Source of the DNA: Marinoscillum sp. 108
GTDB taxonomy: Bacteria > Bacteroidota > Bacteroidia > Cytophagales > Cyclobacteriaceae
Direction of reading: 5' to 3'
Assembly: GCF_902506655.1 (NCBI RefSeq)
Contig: NZ_LR734808.1
Location: forward strand, 1,984,001 to 2,048,000
DNA length: 64,000 nt
Part shown: piece by piece, positions 38,452-47,355 of the stretch
Layout of the letters: every line of letters starts with the position of its first letter
How positions within the stretch are numbered: the first letter of the stretch is position 1
Notes under the pieces: generated by a model
Databases searched by the model: none
Seen by the model: only the letters and a program-made list of their open reading frames with translations
What the model was told of the DNA's origin: nothing
Position numbers and translations under genes: made by a program

Positions 38452-38476
38452 CCGGGGATTTACCACAAGTCCCCGG
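38452..38476 (-). promoter_or_regulatory. Structured leader element between fecR and susC (copy 1)
   Basis: A perfect 7-bp stem CCGGGGA / TCCCCGG with an 11-nt loop lies 34 bp after the fecR stop and about 90 bp before susC. On the minus strand the inner part reads GGACTTGTGGTAAA. The fecR-susC gap of the other ECF locus carries a hairpin with GGACTTTGGGGAAA (50701-50739). No T-run follows, so it is not a standard terminator. Confidence 0.65.
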
Positions 38477-38509
38477 ACTTTTTAGAGAGTCATTTTTTCT
38501 TCATACGCA

Positions 38510-39511
38510 TCATTTTTCGTTGAATTCAAGTTTCACTTTTTTGCCTTCCAGCTGATATCTGAAGCCAACCGAATGGCTGAGTATATCCAGGACATTGGAC
38601 AAATATTCGTTCTTCTGGAAAGTACCAGAGCATTTGATAGAAGGTAAATCCCCGAAAGCCGATATATCTACTCCATACCAGCGCTCCAGCGTTTCTACTA
38701 CTTCGTTCAGGTCGGTCTTGTCAAAGTACAGGACTCCTTCCTTCCAGTAGGTGACAGCCAGTAAATCTGCTTTCCCTTTGATAATAGATTGATCTGTTCC
38801 CAGTGCCGCTCTCTCTCCAGGAGTGAGGTAAACGATCTCATTGGAATTGTTTTTTTCTACTTTGACCTTTCCGGTAACCAGAGTTACTTCTGTTTGTTCG
38901 TTGTTATACGATCGTATATTGAAAGAAGTACCCAGAGCCGTAGTGGCCAGATAGCCGCTGTAAACAGTAAATGGTCGGGAGGCATCCTCTGTCACATCAA
39001 AGAAGGCCTCACCCACTAGGTACACCTTACGCCCCTCAGCAAACTCATCAATGAAAGAAATGCTACTTTCGGAATTGAGGCTGACAATGGTGCCATCCGG
39101 GAGATACACTTTAGACTTTTGTCCGGCAGGGTTGGTCTTTACTACTCGAGCCATTGGCTCTGGAGTAGAAGTAGGGCCGGCTTGATTGTACAGAAGTACA
39201 GAAGAAACAGCCAAAATAAGCACAGCTGCTGCTACTTTCCACCACCTGTGCTGATTGCCCCTCTTAGGAGCTTGAATGTGACGCGATACCCCAAGGGTTC
39301 GTTCATTGTCTTTCTTAGATGCTAATTTCTTGTACAACTCATCCCCATTCCACTCAAACTCACTTTTCCCTTTGGCCTGCCAGAGTTTATCAATCTCTGC
39401 ATACACCTCCTCTTCACTTTTTTCAGAAAGATACCATTCCAAAAAGTTCTCGGCTTCCTTTTGCGAAAGCTCTCCATCAAAGTATTTCCTGATTCGTGTG
39501 AGTCGATCCAT
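38510..39511 (-). CDS. FecR-family anti-sigma factor
   Basis: Inner-membrane anti-sigma factor of 333 aa. The cytoplasmic N-terminal part (about 1-85) should bind the ECF sigma factor. One membrane span is visible (WWKVAAAVLILAVSSVLLY, about 90-110). The periplasmic FecR domain (about 130-225, with LPDGTIVSLNSESSISF and GEAFFDVTED) is followed by a DUF4974-like STN-contacting end (about 260-333, with LEFNEK at the end). It lies between the sigma gene and the STN-bearing susC and should release the sigma factor when SusC transports its substrate. Confidence 0.95.
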   Translation of the reverse strand: MDRLTRIRKYFDGELSQKEAENFLEWYLSEKSEEEVYAEIDKLWQAKGKSEFEWNGDELYKKLASKKDNERTLGVSRHIQAPKRGNQHRWWKVAAAVLILAVSSVLLYNQAGPTSTPEPMARVVKTNPAGQKSKVYLPDGTIVSLNSESSISFIDEFAEGRKVYLVGEAFFDVTEDASRPFTVYSGYLATTALGTSFNIRSYNNEQTEVTLVTGKVKVEKNNSNEIVYLTPGERAALGTDQSIIKGKADLLAVTYWKEGVLYFDKTDLNEVVETLERWYGVDISAFGDLPSIKCSGTFQKNEYLSNVLDILSHSVGFRYQLEGKKVKLEFNEK

Positions 39512-39646
39512 TGTTTCTGGTTTACGCTACTATATAGCCTCAACTCACTCCTGATACTCACTGGTATTTTGATATTTACAATAAAATCATCAAAACAGAT
39601 CAAACGCTGAATTAAAAAACATAAACACACTAATTTGATGCAATTA

Positions 39647-40243
39647 TTACAACATAAAGATCAAGCCCACTACTCCAGGGGCAACCACCTTCATCTCAAT
39701 AAGCTTCTCTCTGAGCGATTTCGTGGCCCGATAAATCTGATTTTCAACGGTGCGGGTGGAGAGTTTGAGCCGCTCGGCGATCTCTTCATTGGTGAGATGC
39801 TCGAAGTTCTTCATCATGAAAACCTGCTTCTGTTTAGTAGGAAGCTCATCTATAGCCTTGCTGGACAATTCGTCCAGATCTGAAAAAATAACATATTCCT
39901 CAGTTTCATTGCTCTCACCTGGCCAATAAGTGATGGCATAGTGCTGAAAAGCCAGAAACCTGGCCCTCTTTCTGGATTGCTTAAATACGATAGACCGAAC
40001 GATAGAAATGATGTAGGCATTGAAAGAAAGTGAACTATCAAGGTTCTCTCTGTTCCGCCATATTTTCATAAAAACATCCTGCACCACCCCTTCTGCATCT
40101 TCATGAAGAAGCCCCATCTTACGGCTGATGTTGTATATTTTGCTGGCATACTTCTCATATAGCTTACTATAGGCATACTCGTCACCATCACGAAGACGTG
40201 TCACCAATTCGCTATCACTACCAAATTTCACAGAAAATGCCAC
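39647..40243 (-). CDS. ECF-type RNA polymerase sigma factor
   Basis: Sigma factor of 198 aa. Region 2 covers about 10-80 (AYSKLYEKYASKIYNIS, EDAEGVVQDVFMKIW) and region 4 about 125-185 (LPTKQKQVFMMKNFEHLTNEEIAERLKLSTRTVENQI). The C terminus has a short hydrophobic tail, seen in other Bacteroidota ECF factors of PULs. Likely targets are its own locus: fecR, susC and the mannan genes down to about 18664. The 135-bp gap to fecR leaves room for a regulated promoter. Confidence 0.95.
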   Translation of the reverse strand: MAFSVKFGSDSELVTRLRDGDEYAYSKLYEKYASKIYNISRKMGLLHEDAEGVVQDVFMKIWRNRENLDSSLSFNAYIISIVRSIVFKQSRKRARFLAFQHYAITYWPGESNETEEYVIFSDLDELSSKAIDELPTKQKQVFMMKNFEHLTNEEIAERLKLSTRTVENQIYRATKSLREKLIEMKVVAPGVVGLIFML

Positions 40244-40565
40244 CAGCTTTTAAGAAGATTAGGGTTTTACCCTCTAAGCTGGGGCATTTTTTTTCAATTT
40301 CAAAATCCCTTAAAACTGAATGTGAAATTTTGGATTCAACTTTCACTGTCAATTATTGAGGGCAAAACAAAAAACCATCGAGCTGACTGGCTCGATGGTT
40401 TTCATTACAAATAGACCAGTTGTTCTGCTTTCTCTGGCACCAAAAAAAAGATAAAAGCATACTGAAAGAAGCCAAGGATTGGTTTTTCCTATCATCTGAA
40501 AATTCTTAAAAAGATAGATCGGCACCAGCAAAGCATCTTCTACCCGAATAGTAAATGCTATCCTG
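40244..40565. other. Intergenic region between two minus-strand loci
   Basis: This 322-bp gap contains the strong terminator at 40371-40402 for the GH43 locus, and between it and the sigma start (40243) an A/T-rich stretch that should hold the sigma gene promoter. A weak repeat AGGG-TTTT-ACCCT lies near 40261. No gene seen. Confidence 0.5.
40364..40402 (-). terminator. Rho-independent terminator after the GH43 locus
   Basis: A perfect 13-bp stem AAAACCATCGAGC / GCTCGATGGTTTT with a 6-nt loop lies at 40371-40402, with T-rich sequence after it on the minus strand. It lies 164 bp past the stop of the last gene of the second ECF-type locus and insulates it from the mannan locus. Confidence 0.85.
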
Positions 40566-41540
40566 TTATTCTGAAACCTGTTTGGGCACAATTATCTGAT
40601 CAGCATCCACTTTAAAATCATAGCGATTCATCTTTCCATTCCAGGTTTTTATTACAGGAACAATGCGGGTCCTTCTTGGAGTCACCTGATGCTCGCTGTA
40701 GTGTACGTGATATACATAATACAACTGGCCATCAGGCCCATTAAATAAATCTCCATGACCAGAACCATTTTCGCCTACGATAGACCTATGCAAAATCGGG
40801 TTACCCTCATTTTTGATCCATGGCCCGTACGGTGAGTCTGCCACTGCATAACCCATAGCATAGTCAATGTTCATGAAGTGATTGGCCGAATAGAACAGAT
40901 AGTATTTATCTTTTAGCTTAATCACCGTTGGACCTTCCATGATTGGATCTGATTCGTAATTGGGTGTTGCCTCCCAAGGCTCTGTCTGATCAAAACATTT
41001 GGTAAGTGTCTCTAGCTTGATCTCCCCGTTCTTTAGGTCAAATTCCGCTACCCAGAGGAAGTTTCCATGGTCGAATCGAACATGATACAAGTAATACTTA
41101 CCATCATCGTCTTTGAAAATGTAGGAATCAATATTTTTCTCCGAGCCATCGATTGGCCCTACTTCTCCCTGTCTAAACGGCCCCATCAGAGAATGGGATT
41201 TTGTTAATACCGTCTGCTCATTAGCTGTATGAGTCAGGTAGTACGTAGTGCCCTCTTTCAGTATCTGGGGAGCCCAAAATCCTTTGGTTCCGAATGTTTG
41301 ATCTCCCTGATTCAAAATCATGTACAGTGAGTCCCCTTGATTGCCCGGTACCGCCCAGTTTTTTAAGTCTTTGGAGGTCAACACCGAAAAACCAAGGGGT
41401 GGCCTATTCTTGGTTCCCACGAGATAGTAGGTATCTTTTTCCTGATAGATTGTTGGGTCCGCCAAAAAAATCTCTTGTCTATTTTGAGCTAGCAAGTGGC
41501 TTGTTGCCAGTAACATGATGGAATAAATGATGTATTTCAT
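40566..41540 (-). CDS. GH43-family glycoside hydrolase
   Basis: Exported five-bladed-propeller enzyme of 324 aa with signal peptide (about 1-18, ends HLLAQ). Catalytic motifs: IFLADPTIYQEKDTYYLVGT (general base Asp), a central Asp region around KNIDSYIFKDDDGKYYLY, DPIMEGPTVIKLKDKYYLFY (general acid Glu), and GENGSGHGDLFNGPDGQLYY. GH43 enzymes usually remove arabinose, xylose or galactose. It follows the second GH43-like gene by 25 bp and is the last gene before the terminator. It may remove side chains of a hemicellulose or pectin. Subfamily not assigned. Confidence 0.88.
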   Translation of the reverse strand: MKYIIYSIMLLATSHLLAQNRQEIFLADPTIYQEKDTYYLVGTKNRPPLGFSVLTSKDLKNWAVPGNQGDSLYMILNQGDQTFGTKGFWAPQILKEGTTYYLTHTANEQTVLTKSHSLMGPFRQGEVGPIDGSEKNIDSYIFKDDDGKYYLYHVRFDHGNFLWVAEFDLKNGEIKLETLTKCFDQTEPWEATPNYESDPIMEGPTVIKLKDKYYLFYSANHFMNIDYAMGYAVADSPYGPWIKNEGNPILHRSIVGENGSGHGDLFNGPDGQLYYVYHVHYSEHQVTPRRTRIVPVIKTWNGKMNRYDFKVDADQIIVPKQVSE

Positions 41541-41565
41541 AATATCTCTGCTTAATTCCTATTGG

Positions 41566-42594
41566 TTAATCTTCCTTCTCAATTCCAAATTCATCGACCA
41601 GCTGATTATACTCCAGCCTACTAATGGTTATCATACATCCGTGACGCACTTTTTCGGGAAGCGAGTATTTGTCCCAGTCAGCGAAAAAGGTATATCCCGA
41701 CGCCTGGTACCAGGGGCCACTTAGACTATCAGCTATGGAAAGGCCGTAAGATACACCTGGGTACTGTTCATAATACAAGTACCATACCGCTCCATTTGGC
41801 GATGGGATCAGCATGGGTGCCTCTCTGAAATTAGGACTAATGGGATCTGATAGATTATCATATGGGCCCAATGGCGACTCAGAATTCGCTATGCGGATGG
41901 TTTTGCCAGTCACCCAATCCAAAGTTGGGTAACGCTCATCTTTAATAATCGTCCAGTATTTCCCTTCTGCCTTTCTTATGAATACATCAATGGTACCCAT
42001 ATCCCAAGGCAATAGTCTCTCAGGGTACGCCGAAAAGGTTTTCAGGTCTTTGGAGGTGACATAAAGTGTGCGCTGACTTGCCCAGTACCGCTCAGGATCC
42101 TCCTTTGTTCCTTCCTGATGTGGAGTATGCCAGGTCATTACATACTCACCGGAGGCCTCATCATAATAGAGCTTTGGAGCTCCTATCCGCTGCAGTGCTT
42201 GTGAGTATCCGGGGGTTTTCTTCAGTTCAGGTATATAAACGCTATGTGTCTTCCAGTCGATCAGATTCTCCGAAACCCAGATATTAATCTCAGGAGAGGC
42301 ATCGCTCCGGTTTCCAGCAATATAATAGCGCCCGTCATGTCCTTTGGTGATATCCGGGTGCCCTTTGTAGTCTTCAAATACACAATTGCCATCGTTCAAG
42401 CGGTACCAGTGCAGACCATCGAGACTCACGGAGTAGTACAACCGACCATAATCCTCATGGGTCATGTGAGCAAAGAGATATGCTTCGTTAACGGGCTGTT
42501 CTCCCACCTCAACTTGCCCTGGTGGATCTGGCTGTTGTGCCAGAAGCGAAAAAGCACTTATGCCGATCAGCGCGACAACTGTCAGGTACTTCAT
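41566..42594 (-). CDS. GH43-like five-bladed-propeller glycoside hydrolase
   Basis: Exported protein of 342 aa. I chose the ATG at 42594, which gives a good signal peptide (MKYLTVVALIGISAFSLLAQ). An in-frame ATG at 42684 would add 30 residues that look like another signal peptide. The fold resembles GH43/GH32-type propellers, with GHPDITKGHDGRYYIAGN, APKLYYDEASGEYVMTWHT, IDVFIRKAEGKYWTIIKDE and FREAPMLIPSPNGAVWYLYY (possible acid Glu). Family placement is less certain than for its neighbour. It might act on the same side chains. Confidence 0.78.
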   Translation of the reverse strand: MKYLTVVALIGISAFSLLAQQPDPPGQVEVGEQPVNEAYLFAHMTHEDYGRLYYSVSLDGLHWYRLNDGNCVFEDYKGHPDITKGHDGRYYIAGNRSDASPEINIWVSENLIDWKTHSVYIPELKKTPGYSQALQRIGAPKLYYDEASGEYVMTWHTPHQEGTKEDPERYWASQRTLYVTSKDLKTFSAYPERLLPWDMGTIDVFIRKAEGKYWTIIKDERYPTLDWVTGKTIRIANSESPLGPYDNLSDPISPNFREAPMLIPSPNGAVWYLYYEQYPGVSYGLSIADSLSGPWYQASGYTFFADWDKYSLPEKVRHGCMITISRLEYNQLVDEFGIEKED

Positions 42595-42869
42595 TTTGGA
42601 TAGATTAGTGAGGGTTAGCTGCCCTTGGGCCCAAAGGCTTTGGAGCAGCATCACCAACAAACAGGTGTTCTTTCTTGGTGTCATAGTTTGGGATTAATTA
42701 GCAGGTATTTCTTTATTGATTACTCGAGCCCATGTCAATGTAGCGTGGACCTTTCTGAAGGAGACGAGACTGGTGAAACCAAAAGGACCAAGACATACAC
42801 TGAGCAGGTATTTTCTCATTTTTTTGATGGTTTGTGAGATAAATCAGGCGGACACACAACACCACCCCA
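42595..42869. other. Gap with signal-peptide-like fragments
   Basis: This 275-bp stretch lies between the clan GH-A gene and the GH43-like gene on the minus strand. It encodes a short frame beginning MRKYLLSVCLGPFGFTSL at about 42819 and the 30-residue in-frame extension with KNTCLLVMLLQSLWAQGQ. Both look like isolated leader peptides without a following domain. They may be relics of lost genes or chance. Confidence 0.3.
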
Positions 42870-43982
42870 TTAATCTCCACTAGAGCTTACAGTAAGCTCT
42901 TTAATCAGGTCAACCTCTTCCTGACTGTATACAGAGCCATCCTTTCGGAAAATATCGTGAAACCAAACCTCCGGCTCCTCACCACTGGCTATCGGGGTAT
43001 CCCAGGCATAAATGGTGTTGGACTTGCCGGCCACCAATCCCCAGTTATATGCAGCAATGTTATGTGCTTTGAGCATCGGCATGATGTCGGCAAAAGTGCT
43101 ATTTCTAGTCCTGGCCATGTATTCGGTACAGAGCATTGGTTTACCATACTGCTTCAGGGTATCAATCATTGCGGCATGATGAGCACTGTCTTCGTAATTG
43201 TGATAGGTGATCACATCCGAATTGGCCAACTGATACTTATTGAGGTCGGTAAGCGAGCTATTCCACACGCCAGCAGAAAGTGGCTGAGAGGGATTTACCT
43301 CACGCCCCCACTGAAAAATACTAGTCAAAAGTGGCATAGATCGATTGCCATAGCCAGAGTTGCCGGGTTCGTTATAGACATCCCAAAGTACAATGCGTTC
43401 ATCATCGGCGAAATGCTTCATCACGTCCTTCACATAAGCTTCCAATTGCTCCGACAATTGAGGTTCGTCATAGATCAGCTGCCCGGGATCCTGCACCCAG
43501 CCGGAGTTATGTGTGCCCGTTTTTGGCTCGGGCTGCGGGCCAGCCGCATAGGTATTATTCCAGCAGTCGTCAAAAAAGACAAACATGGTGGCGATTCCAT
43601 GGCCATCAGCTGTCTTTAAGTACTGTTCCATTCGGTTTTTGAAACCTTCCGGATCTTGCTCCCATGCCAGGTGATGCAGGTAGACCCGCATAGAGTTCAT
43701 TCCAATATCCGCTGCCCAGCCGAGCTCACGATCTATGGTTTCCAGATCAAAAGACTCAGCCTGCCAGGTTTCCAACTGATTGATGGCCGAACTTGGGTTG
43801 AAATTAGCTCCCCGGAGCCAGCCCCACTTTTCATACCACTGATTGGCTTGTTCTTTTGACCAAACAGCTCTCACTACGGGCTTTTCGATTGATTCTTTAG
43901 ATTGTTCTTTGGGCGTGCTACAGGCAAATACCACCAATATGGTGAGTAGAAACAGTAGGTTGGATGGTTTTGACTTTATCAT
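42870..43982 (-). CDS. Clan GH-A glycoside hydrolase lipoprotein, family unclear
   Basis: Lipoprotein of 370 aa (lipobox VFAC near Cys21). The TIM barrel shows GWLRGANFNPSSAINQLETW, MNSMRVYLHHLAWEQD, IVLWDVYNEPGNSGYG (probable acid/base Glu) and KPMLCTEYMARTRNS (probable nucleophile Glu). These fit clan GH-A. It resembles GH5 or the barrel part of GH2, and relatives are often named beta-xylanase without proof. No extra module is present. Between the sialidase-fold protein and the GH43-like pair, it probably acts on the same heteropolysaccharide at the outer membrane. Confidence 0.78.
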   Translation of the reverse strand: MIKSKPSNLLFLLTILVVFACSTPKEQSKESIEKPVVRAVWSKEQANQWYEKWGWLRGANFNPSSAINQLETWQAESFDLETIDRELGWAADIGMNSMRVYLHHLAWEQDPEGFKNRMEQYLKTADGHGIATMFVFFDDCWNNTYAAGPQPEPKTGTHNSGWVQDPGQLIYDEPQLSEQLEAYVKDVMKHFADDERIVLWDVYNEPGNSGYGNRSMPLLTSIFQWGREVNPSQPLSAGVWNSSLTDLNKYQLANSDVITYHNYEDSAHHAAMIDTLKQYGKPMLCTEYMARTRNSTFADIMPMLKAHNIAAYNWGLVAGKSNTIYAWDTPIASGEEPEVWFHDIFRKDGSVYSQEEVDLIKELTVSSSGD

Positions 43983-43992
43983 ATCTATTTGT

Positions 43993-45711
43993 TTATTCTG
44001 TTAATTTCAATGCAGACCAGGTATATGGCTGATCTGGCTTGTTACTGGATAAATTTTCGGTATATGTGGCGGTGGCTGATTGCTCGTGCAACTGTACATG
44101 GTAGCCAATACGCTGATCCATGATAGGCAGATCACCCAGTTCACCCCATGGGATTTTGGTTTCCAAGACATAACCTTCGCTGGTGGTTTGAGCAAATATG
44201 ATTGTCTCAGAGTCGTTGATAGTTTTCCATAACCCATGATCACCTATACTCCATTCCAATTCGCCATTGTGATAAAACCGAAAGGCATAAACACCCTCCG
44301 CCGGTGCTTCATAGGATCGATTTTGAGGGTCCAGATACAGAGAAATACCATCTGTACCACGTACCTCCTGATCTTTGACTATGGTCCTGAGGTACAGATA
44401 TTGCTCATCATAGGAGAATCTGAAACGAGCCTGAGTAGCTCCTCTCCCACCTATGAATACACTATCTGCAGCTAGGAAATTTTCTGGGAAATCCTCATCA
44501 GATGACACAATTGCTTTAGGAACCTTAAGCACCGCTGGTATCACCACTCCTTTGATCATCCAGACCGCTATATTCGGACCAAAAGCATTGGTAGAGCCCA
44601 ATGCAATCACCTCATGATCATTGATCACCCGAATGGAGTTCCAAAGACAGGTTTTTTCCGGGTTTTCGAAATAAAATGGCCTGCTCTTACAGCCAAATGA
44701 CCAGGTATTCGCATCTCCAATGGCAACCACCATGTCTGACTGATCCCATTGGTTTCGTGCTCTGAACTCGTCGCTTTGATAAGACAACAACACCTCACCT
44801 CCTGGTAGCTGTTGGACATACGGCGCTCCGGCGTATTTGGTGCCTGCTATTCTGTTTTCACCCTCAAATAATGATTTTCGCGCTGAGGCCGACCCGCCAA
44901 CAGGTGCTTGTGCCCAACTGCCATCTTCACTTTCGATGATCACAGGCTTAAATTCAGGGGGCAAAACACCATTATCTTCTATAGACATAACCACCCGACC
45001 GTCGTTCAGGATCAGTGGTACAGGCATGCCGTCCCGGTGTCCACTCCTGAAACTGATAGTCTTTCCGTCAGACCATGTCAGCCCATCATCGATGGAGCTA
45101 AACATAGTTATTTCCTGCTCGGCACTATTGGTATAAGGCCCCTCATTGGCGATGTACAACTGTATTTCACCATTTGGAAATTGGATCTGAGCGGGTTCCC
45201 AGCATCCATTTTCGAAAGCCGTGCCTGCCTGATAAACTTCTGTATAGACCGACCAGGTAACACCAAAATCCTGGCTCATCTTGATGCGTATTCCAAACCG
45301 GCTCCCAGTGGGTGCCTGAGCTCCCGGCCGCATGTTATAAGATACCATCACCGTACTATTTTGCAACTGGAGGATTTCCGGAACGGTGGCCAGGACTCCA
45401 CCCTCGGGTGAAGCTATTACCACATCCTCACTCCAGGTTTCGCCCTCATCCCAACTCTTGCGACCATGTATATGACCTTCACTTTCGTAGACGACAAACC
45501 ATGAATTATCCTCCAATACTGACATGCGGGCATAACCACCGTATCCTGAACCAGCTGGAGACAGCTGCTGACGGGTGGAATAGTCCCAGGCCAATCTAAT
45601 CCCATGAGTAGGCTCCTTACTACCCACCGATAGCTCGGGAATGGGTGCATCATTTTTGCAGGCTACTGAAGCCAGTAGAAGTAGAAAAAACGTACTTAAT
45701 TGATAGTGCAT
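43993..45711 (-). CDS. Sialidase-superfamily protein with C-terminal CBM9-like domain
   Basis: Lipoprotein of 572 aa (SVAC, Cys about 18). The first 370 residues form a six-bladed propeller with Asp-box motifs (SWDEGETWS, SQDFGVTWS, SIDDGLTWS) and the stretch GHRDGMPVPLILNDGRVVMS. The C-terminal 180 residues look like a CBM9-type domain (RFRFSYDEQYLYLRTIVKDQ, VLETKIPWGELGD). Exo-sialidase is the generic name. GH93 exo-arabinanase shares this fold and fits better with the GH43 neighbours, but I cannot decide from sequence. First gene after susD, where the surface enzyme or binding protein usually sits. Confidence 0.75.
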   Translation of the reverse strand: MHYQLSTFFLLLLASVACKNDAPIPELSVGSKEPTHGIRLAWDYSTRQQLSPAGSGYGGYARMSVLEDNSWFVVYESEGHIHGRKSWDEGETWSEDVVIASPEGGVLATVPEILQLQNSTVMVSYNMRPGAQAPTGSRFGIRIKMSQDFGVTWSVYTEVYQAGTAFENGCWEPAQIQFPNGEIQLYIANEGPYTNSAEQEITMFSSIDDGLTWSDGKTISFRSGHRDGMPVPLILNDGRVVMSIEDNGVLPPEFKPVIIESEDGSWAQAPVGGSASARKSLFEGENRIAGTKYAGAPYVQQLPGGEVLLSYQSDEFRARNQWDQSDMVVAIGDANTWSFGCKSRPFYFENPEKTCLWNSIRVINDHEVIALGSTNAFGPNIAVWMIKGVVIPAVLKVPKAIVSSDEDFPENFLAADSVFIGGRGATQARFRFSYDEQYLYLRTIVKDQEVRGTDGISLYLDPQNRSYEAPAEGVYAFRFYHNGELEWSIGDHGLWKTINDSETIIFAQTTSEGYVLETKIPWGELGDLPIMDQRIGYHVQLHEQSATATYTENLSSNKPDQPYTWSALKLTE

Positions 45712-45728
45712 AAGGAAAAATCAAAGAC

Positions 45729-45780
45729 AGGGTAGCCACCGAAACAGACCATGGCAAACGATCCGTTTCGGCGCTACCCT
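45729..45780 (-). promoter_or_regulatory. Intercistronic hairpin between susD and the sialidase-fold gene
   Basis: AGGGTAGC-ca-CCGAAAC at 45729-45745 pairs with GTTTCGG-c-GCTACCCT at 45765-45780. This gives 15 bp with a small internal loop and a 19-nt end loop. No T-run follows on the minus strand. It probably protects or separates the abundant susCD message from the downstream enzyme genes. Confidence 0.75.
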
Positions 45781-45807
45781 ACTCTATGAGAGAGGATTCA
45801 GTGAAAA

Positions 45808-47337
45808 TTAATATTCTGCGTGCTGATCCAGGTTCGGGTTGTTTTCTACATCCACCTGTGGAATGGGCAGTCGGTGAGACTTACCCACTACGAAATTGTT
45901 AAAATCGGGATCTCTGAGTGCAATAGCATCCACTCTCGCCTGGGTATTAAGATCACCCCATCGCTTCAGATCCATCCAGCGGGTACTTTCTCCACAAAGC
46001 TCCAGTACGCGCTCCACTTTTAGCCGCTCAAGGAAAAGGTCTTGGTCCACCCCAATGGCTGGATAAGCGGTGGCCAAAGGAAGCATATTAGCTCTGGCAC
46101 GTACTTCATCTACATACTGATAGGCCTGCGCTGTATTTCCCAACTCATTGAGTACTTCAGCATACAAGAGCAGGATGTCTGCATAGCGGATCAGCCTCAG
46201 GTTTACCTGTGAGAAGTAATCCTCATTGTCTCGGTAATAATCCCGCTGATATTTCCTGAAGTAAGCATCATCAGGTCCCCACTGCCAGTCGCGACCATAG
46301 GTTTTGTCTCCGAAATCAGCCTCCAGCTCTGAATATATCGCAGAGTGTCTCAGTCTTTCATCCAAATTGCCATCCTGATCGAGTTCTTTCTTAAACTCAT
46401 CCACTACCCAATGTCTTAACTGACCATCTGACCATCCAATGCCCCCGGGTGCAAAAAATTGCGCTCGGTTATTTCCCATACTGGCATTGGGAACTTCTCC
46501 ATCACCTCCACCAAAATTGGCATCCGAAAACTGTATTTCGAATACGGATTCGGAGTTGTTCTCATTGAGGTGGGTAAAGTTGTCTTTGAAGTTTGGTACC
46601 AATGAGTACAGCCCGCTGCCCTCCCCTGTAAAGAAGTAATCAAGAGCAGTTTTGGCGTCATTCCACATATGCTGCTGCATATAGGTTTTGGCGATAAATG
46701 CCTGGGCCGCGCCTTTGGTAGGTCTCCCTACATTGGCATCATCCCAGGAAGGCGGCAGCACGGCCAACGCTTCGGTCATGTCGGTCACTACCTGCTCCCA
46801 TATCTCCGCCTGAGTTCTTTTTTCCGGCAGGTCTTCAGGGCTAGAAGGCTCTAAAACAATGGGTGCGTCCTCCCACAAATTGGCAATATTGAAGTAGTAA
46901 AACCCTCTAAAAAACTTGGCCTGAGCCAAAATCAATTGCTTCTCGGTCTCATCCATATCGATATCCGGCACATTGGCCAACACCTGATTGCAACGATAGA
47001 TAGCCTTATAGTGATCTCTCCAGGTCTGCACCTGTCCTTCCCAGAAGTTATAGTTGATATACTGAAAGCGTGTCCAATCCGCCAGCTCTATCCAGGGACT
47101 CTTGCTATAGCCAATATCTGAGGTCAGGTCATATCGGAAATAAATCCACCTGCTCCAAAGTCCTGGCTTGTACTGCATGGCGTAGATGGCATTGACACCC
47201 AATCTGGCATCTTCGGCTGAGGCCCAAAACTGATCCTCGGTAAGCGTATTTGGATTTTTGACATCCAACAGGTCCTCATCACAGCTATAAAGTGTCAATC
47301 CGACCACTACTAGAAATATATATTTAAGATTTTTCAT
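45808..47337 (-). CDS. SusD/RagB-family nutrient-binding lipoprotein
   Basis: Outer-membrane lipoprotein of 509 aa (lipobox LYSC) that partners the SusC encoded 18 bp upstream. Family motifs: DLLDVKNPNTLTEDQFWAS at the N terminus, KFFRGFYYFNIANLWEDAP, and ERVLELCGESTRWMDLKRWGD near the C terminus. This pair differs from the first SusCD and should take up another oligosaccharide. Control is likely through the ECF/FecR pair at 50758-52524. Confidence 0.95.
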   Translation of the reverse strand: MKNLKYIFLVVVGLTLYSCDEDLLDVKNPNTLTEDQFWASAEDARLGVNAIYAMQYKPGLWSRWIYFRYDLTSDIGYSKSPWIELADWTRFQYINYNFWEGQVQTWRDHYKAIYRCNQVLANVPDIDMDETEKQLILAQAKFFRGFYYFNIANLWEDAPIVLEPSSPEDLPEKRTQAEIWEQVVTDMTEALAVLPPSWDDANVGRPTKGAAQAFIAKTYMQQHMWNDAKTALDYFFTGEGSGLYSLVPNFKDNFTHLNENNSESVFEIQFSDANFGGGDGEVPNASMGNNRAQFFAPGGIGWSDGQLRHWVVDEFKKELDQDGNLDERLRHSAIYSELEADFGDKTYGRDWQWGPDDAYFRKYQRDYYRDNEDYFSQVNLRLIRYADILLLYAEVLNELGNTAQAYQYVDEVRARANMLPLATAYPAIGVDQDLFLERLKVERVLELCGESTRWMDLKRWGDLNTQARVDAIALRDPDFNNFVVGKSHRLPIPQVDVENNPNLDQHAEY

Positions 47338-47355
47338 TTCGCTTTGATGTTTTAT

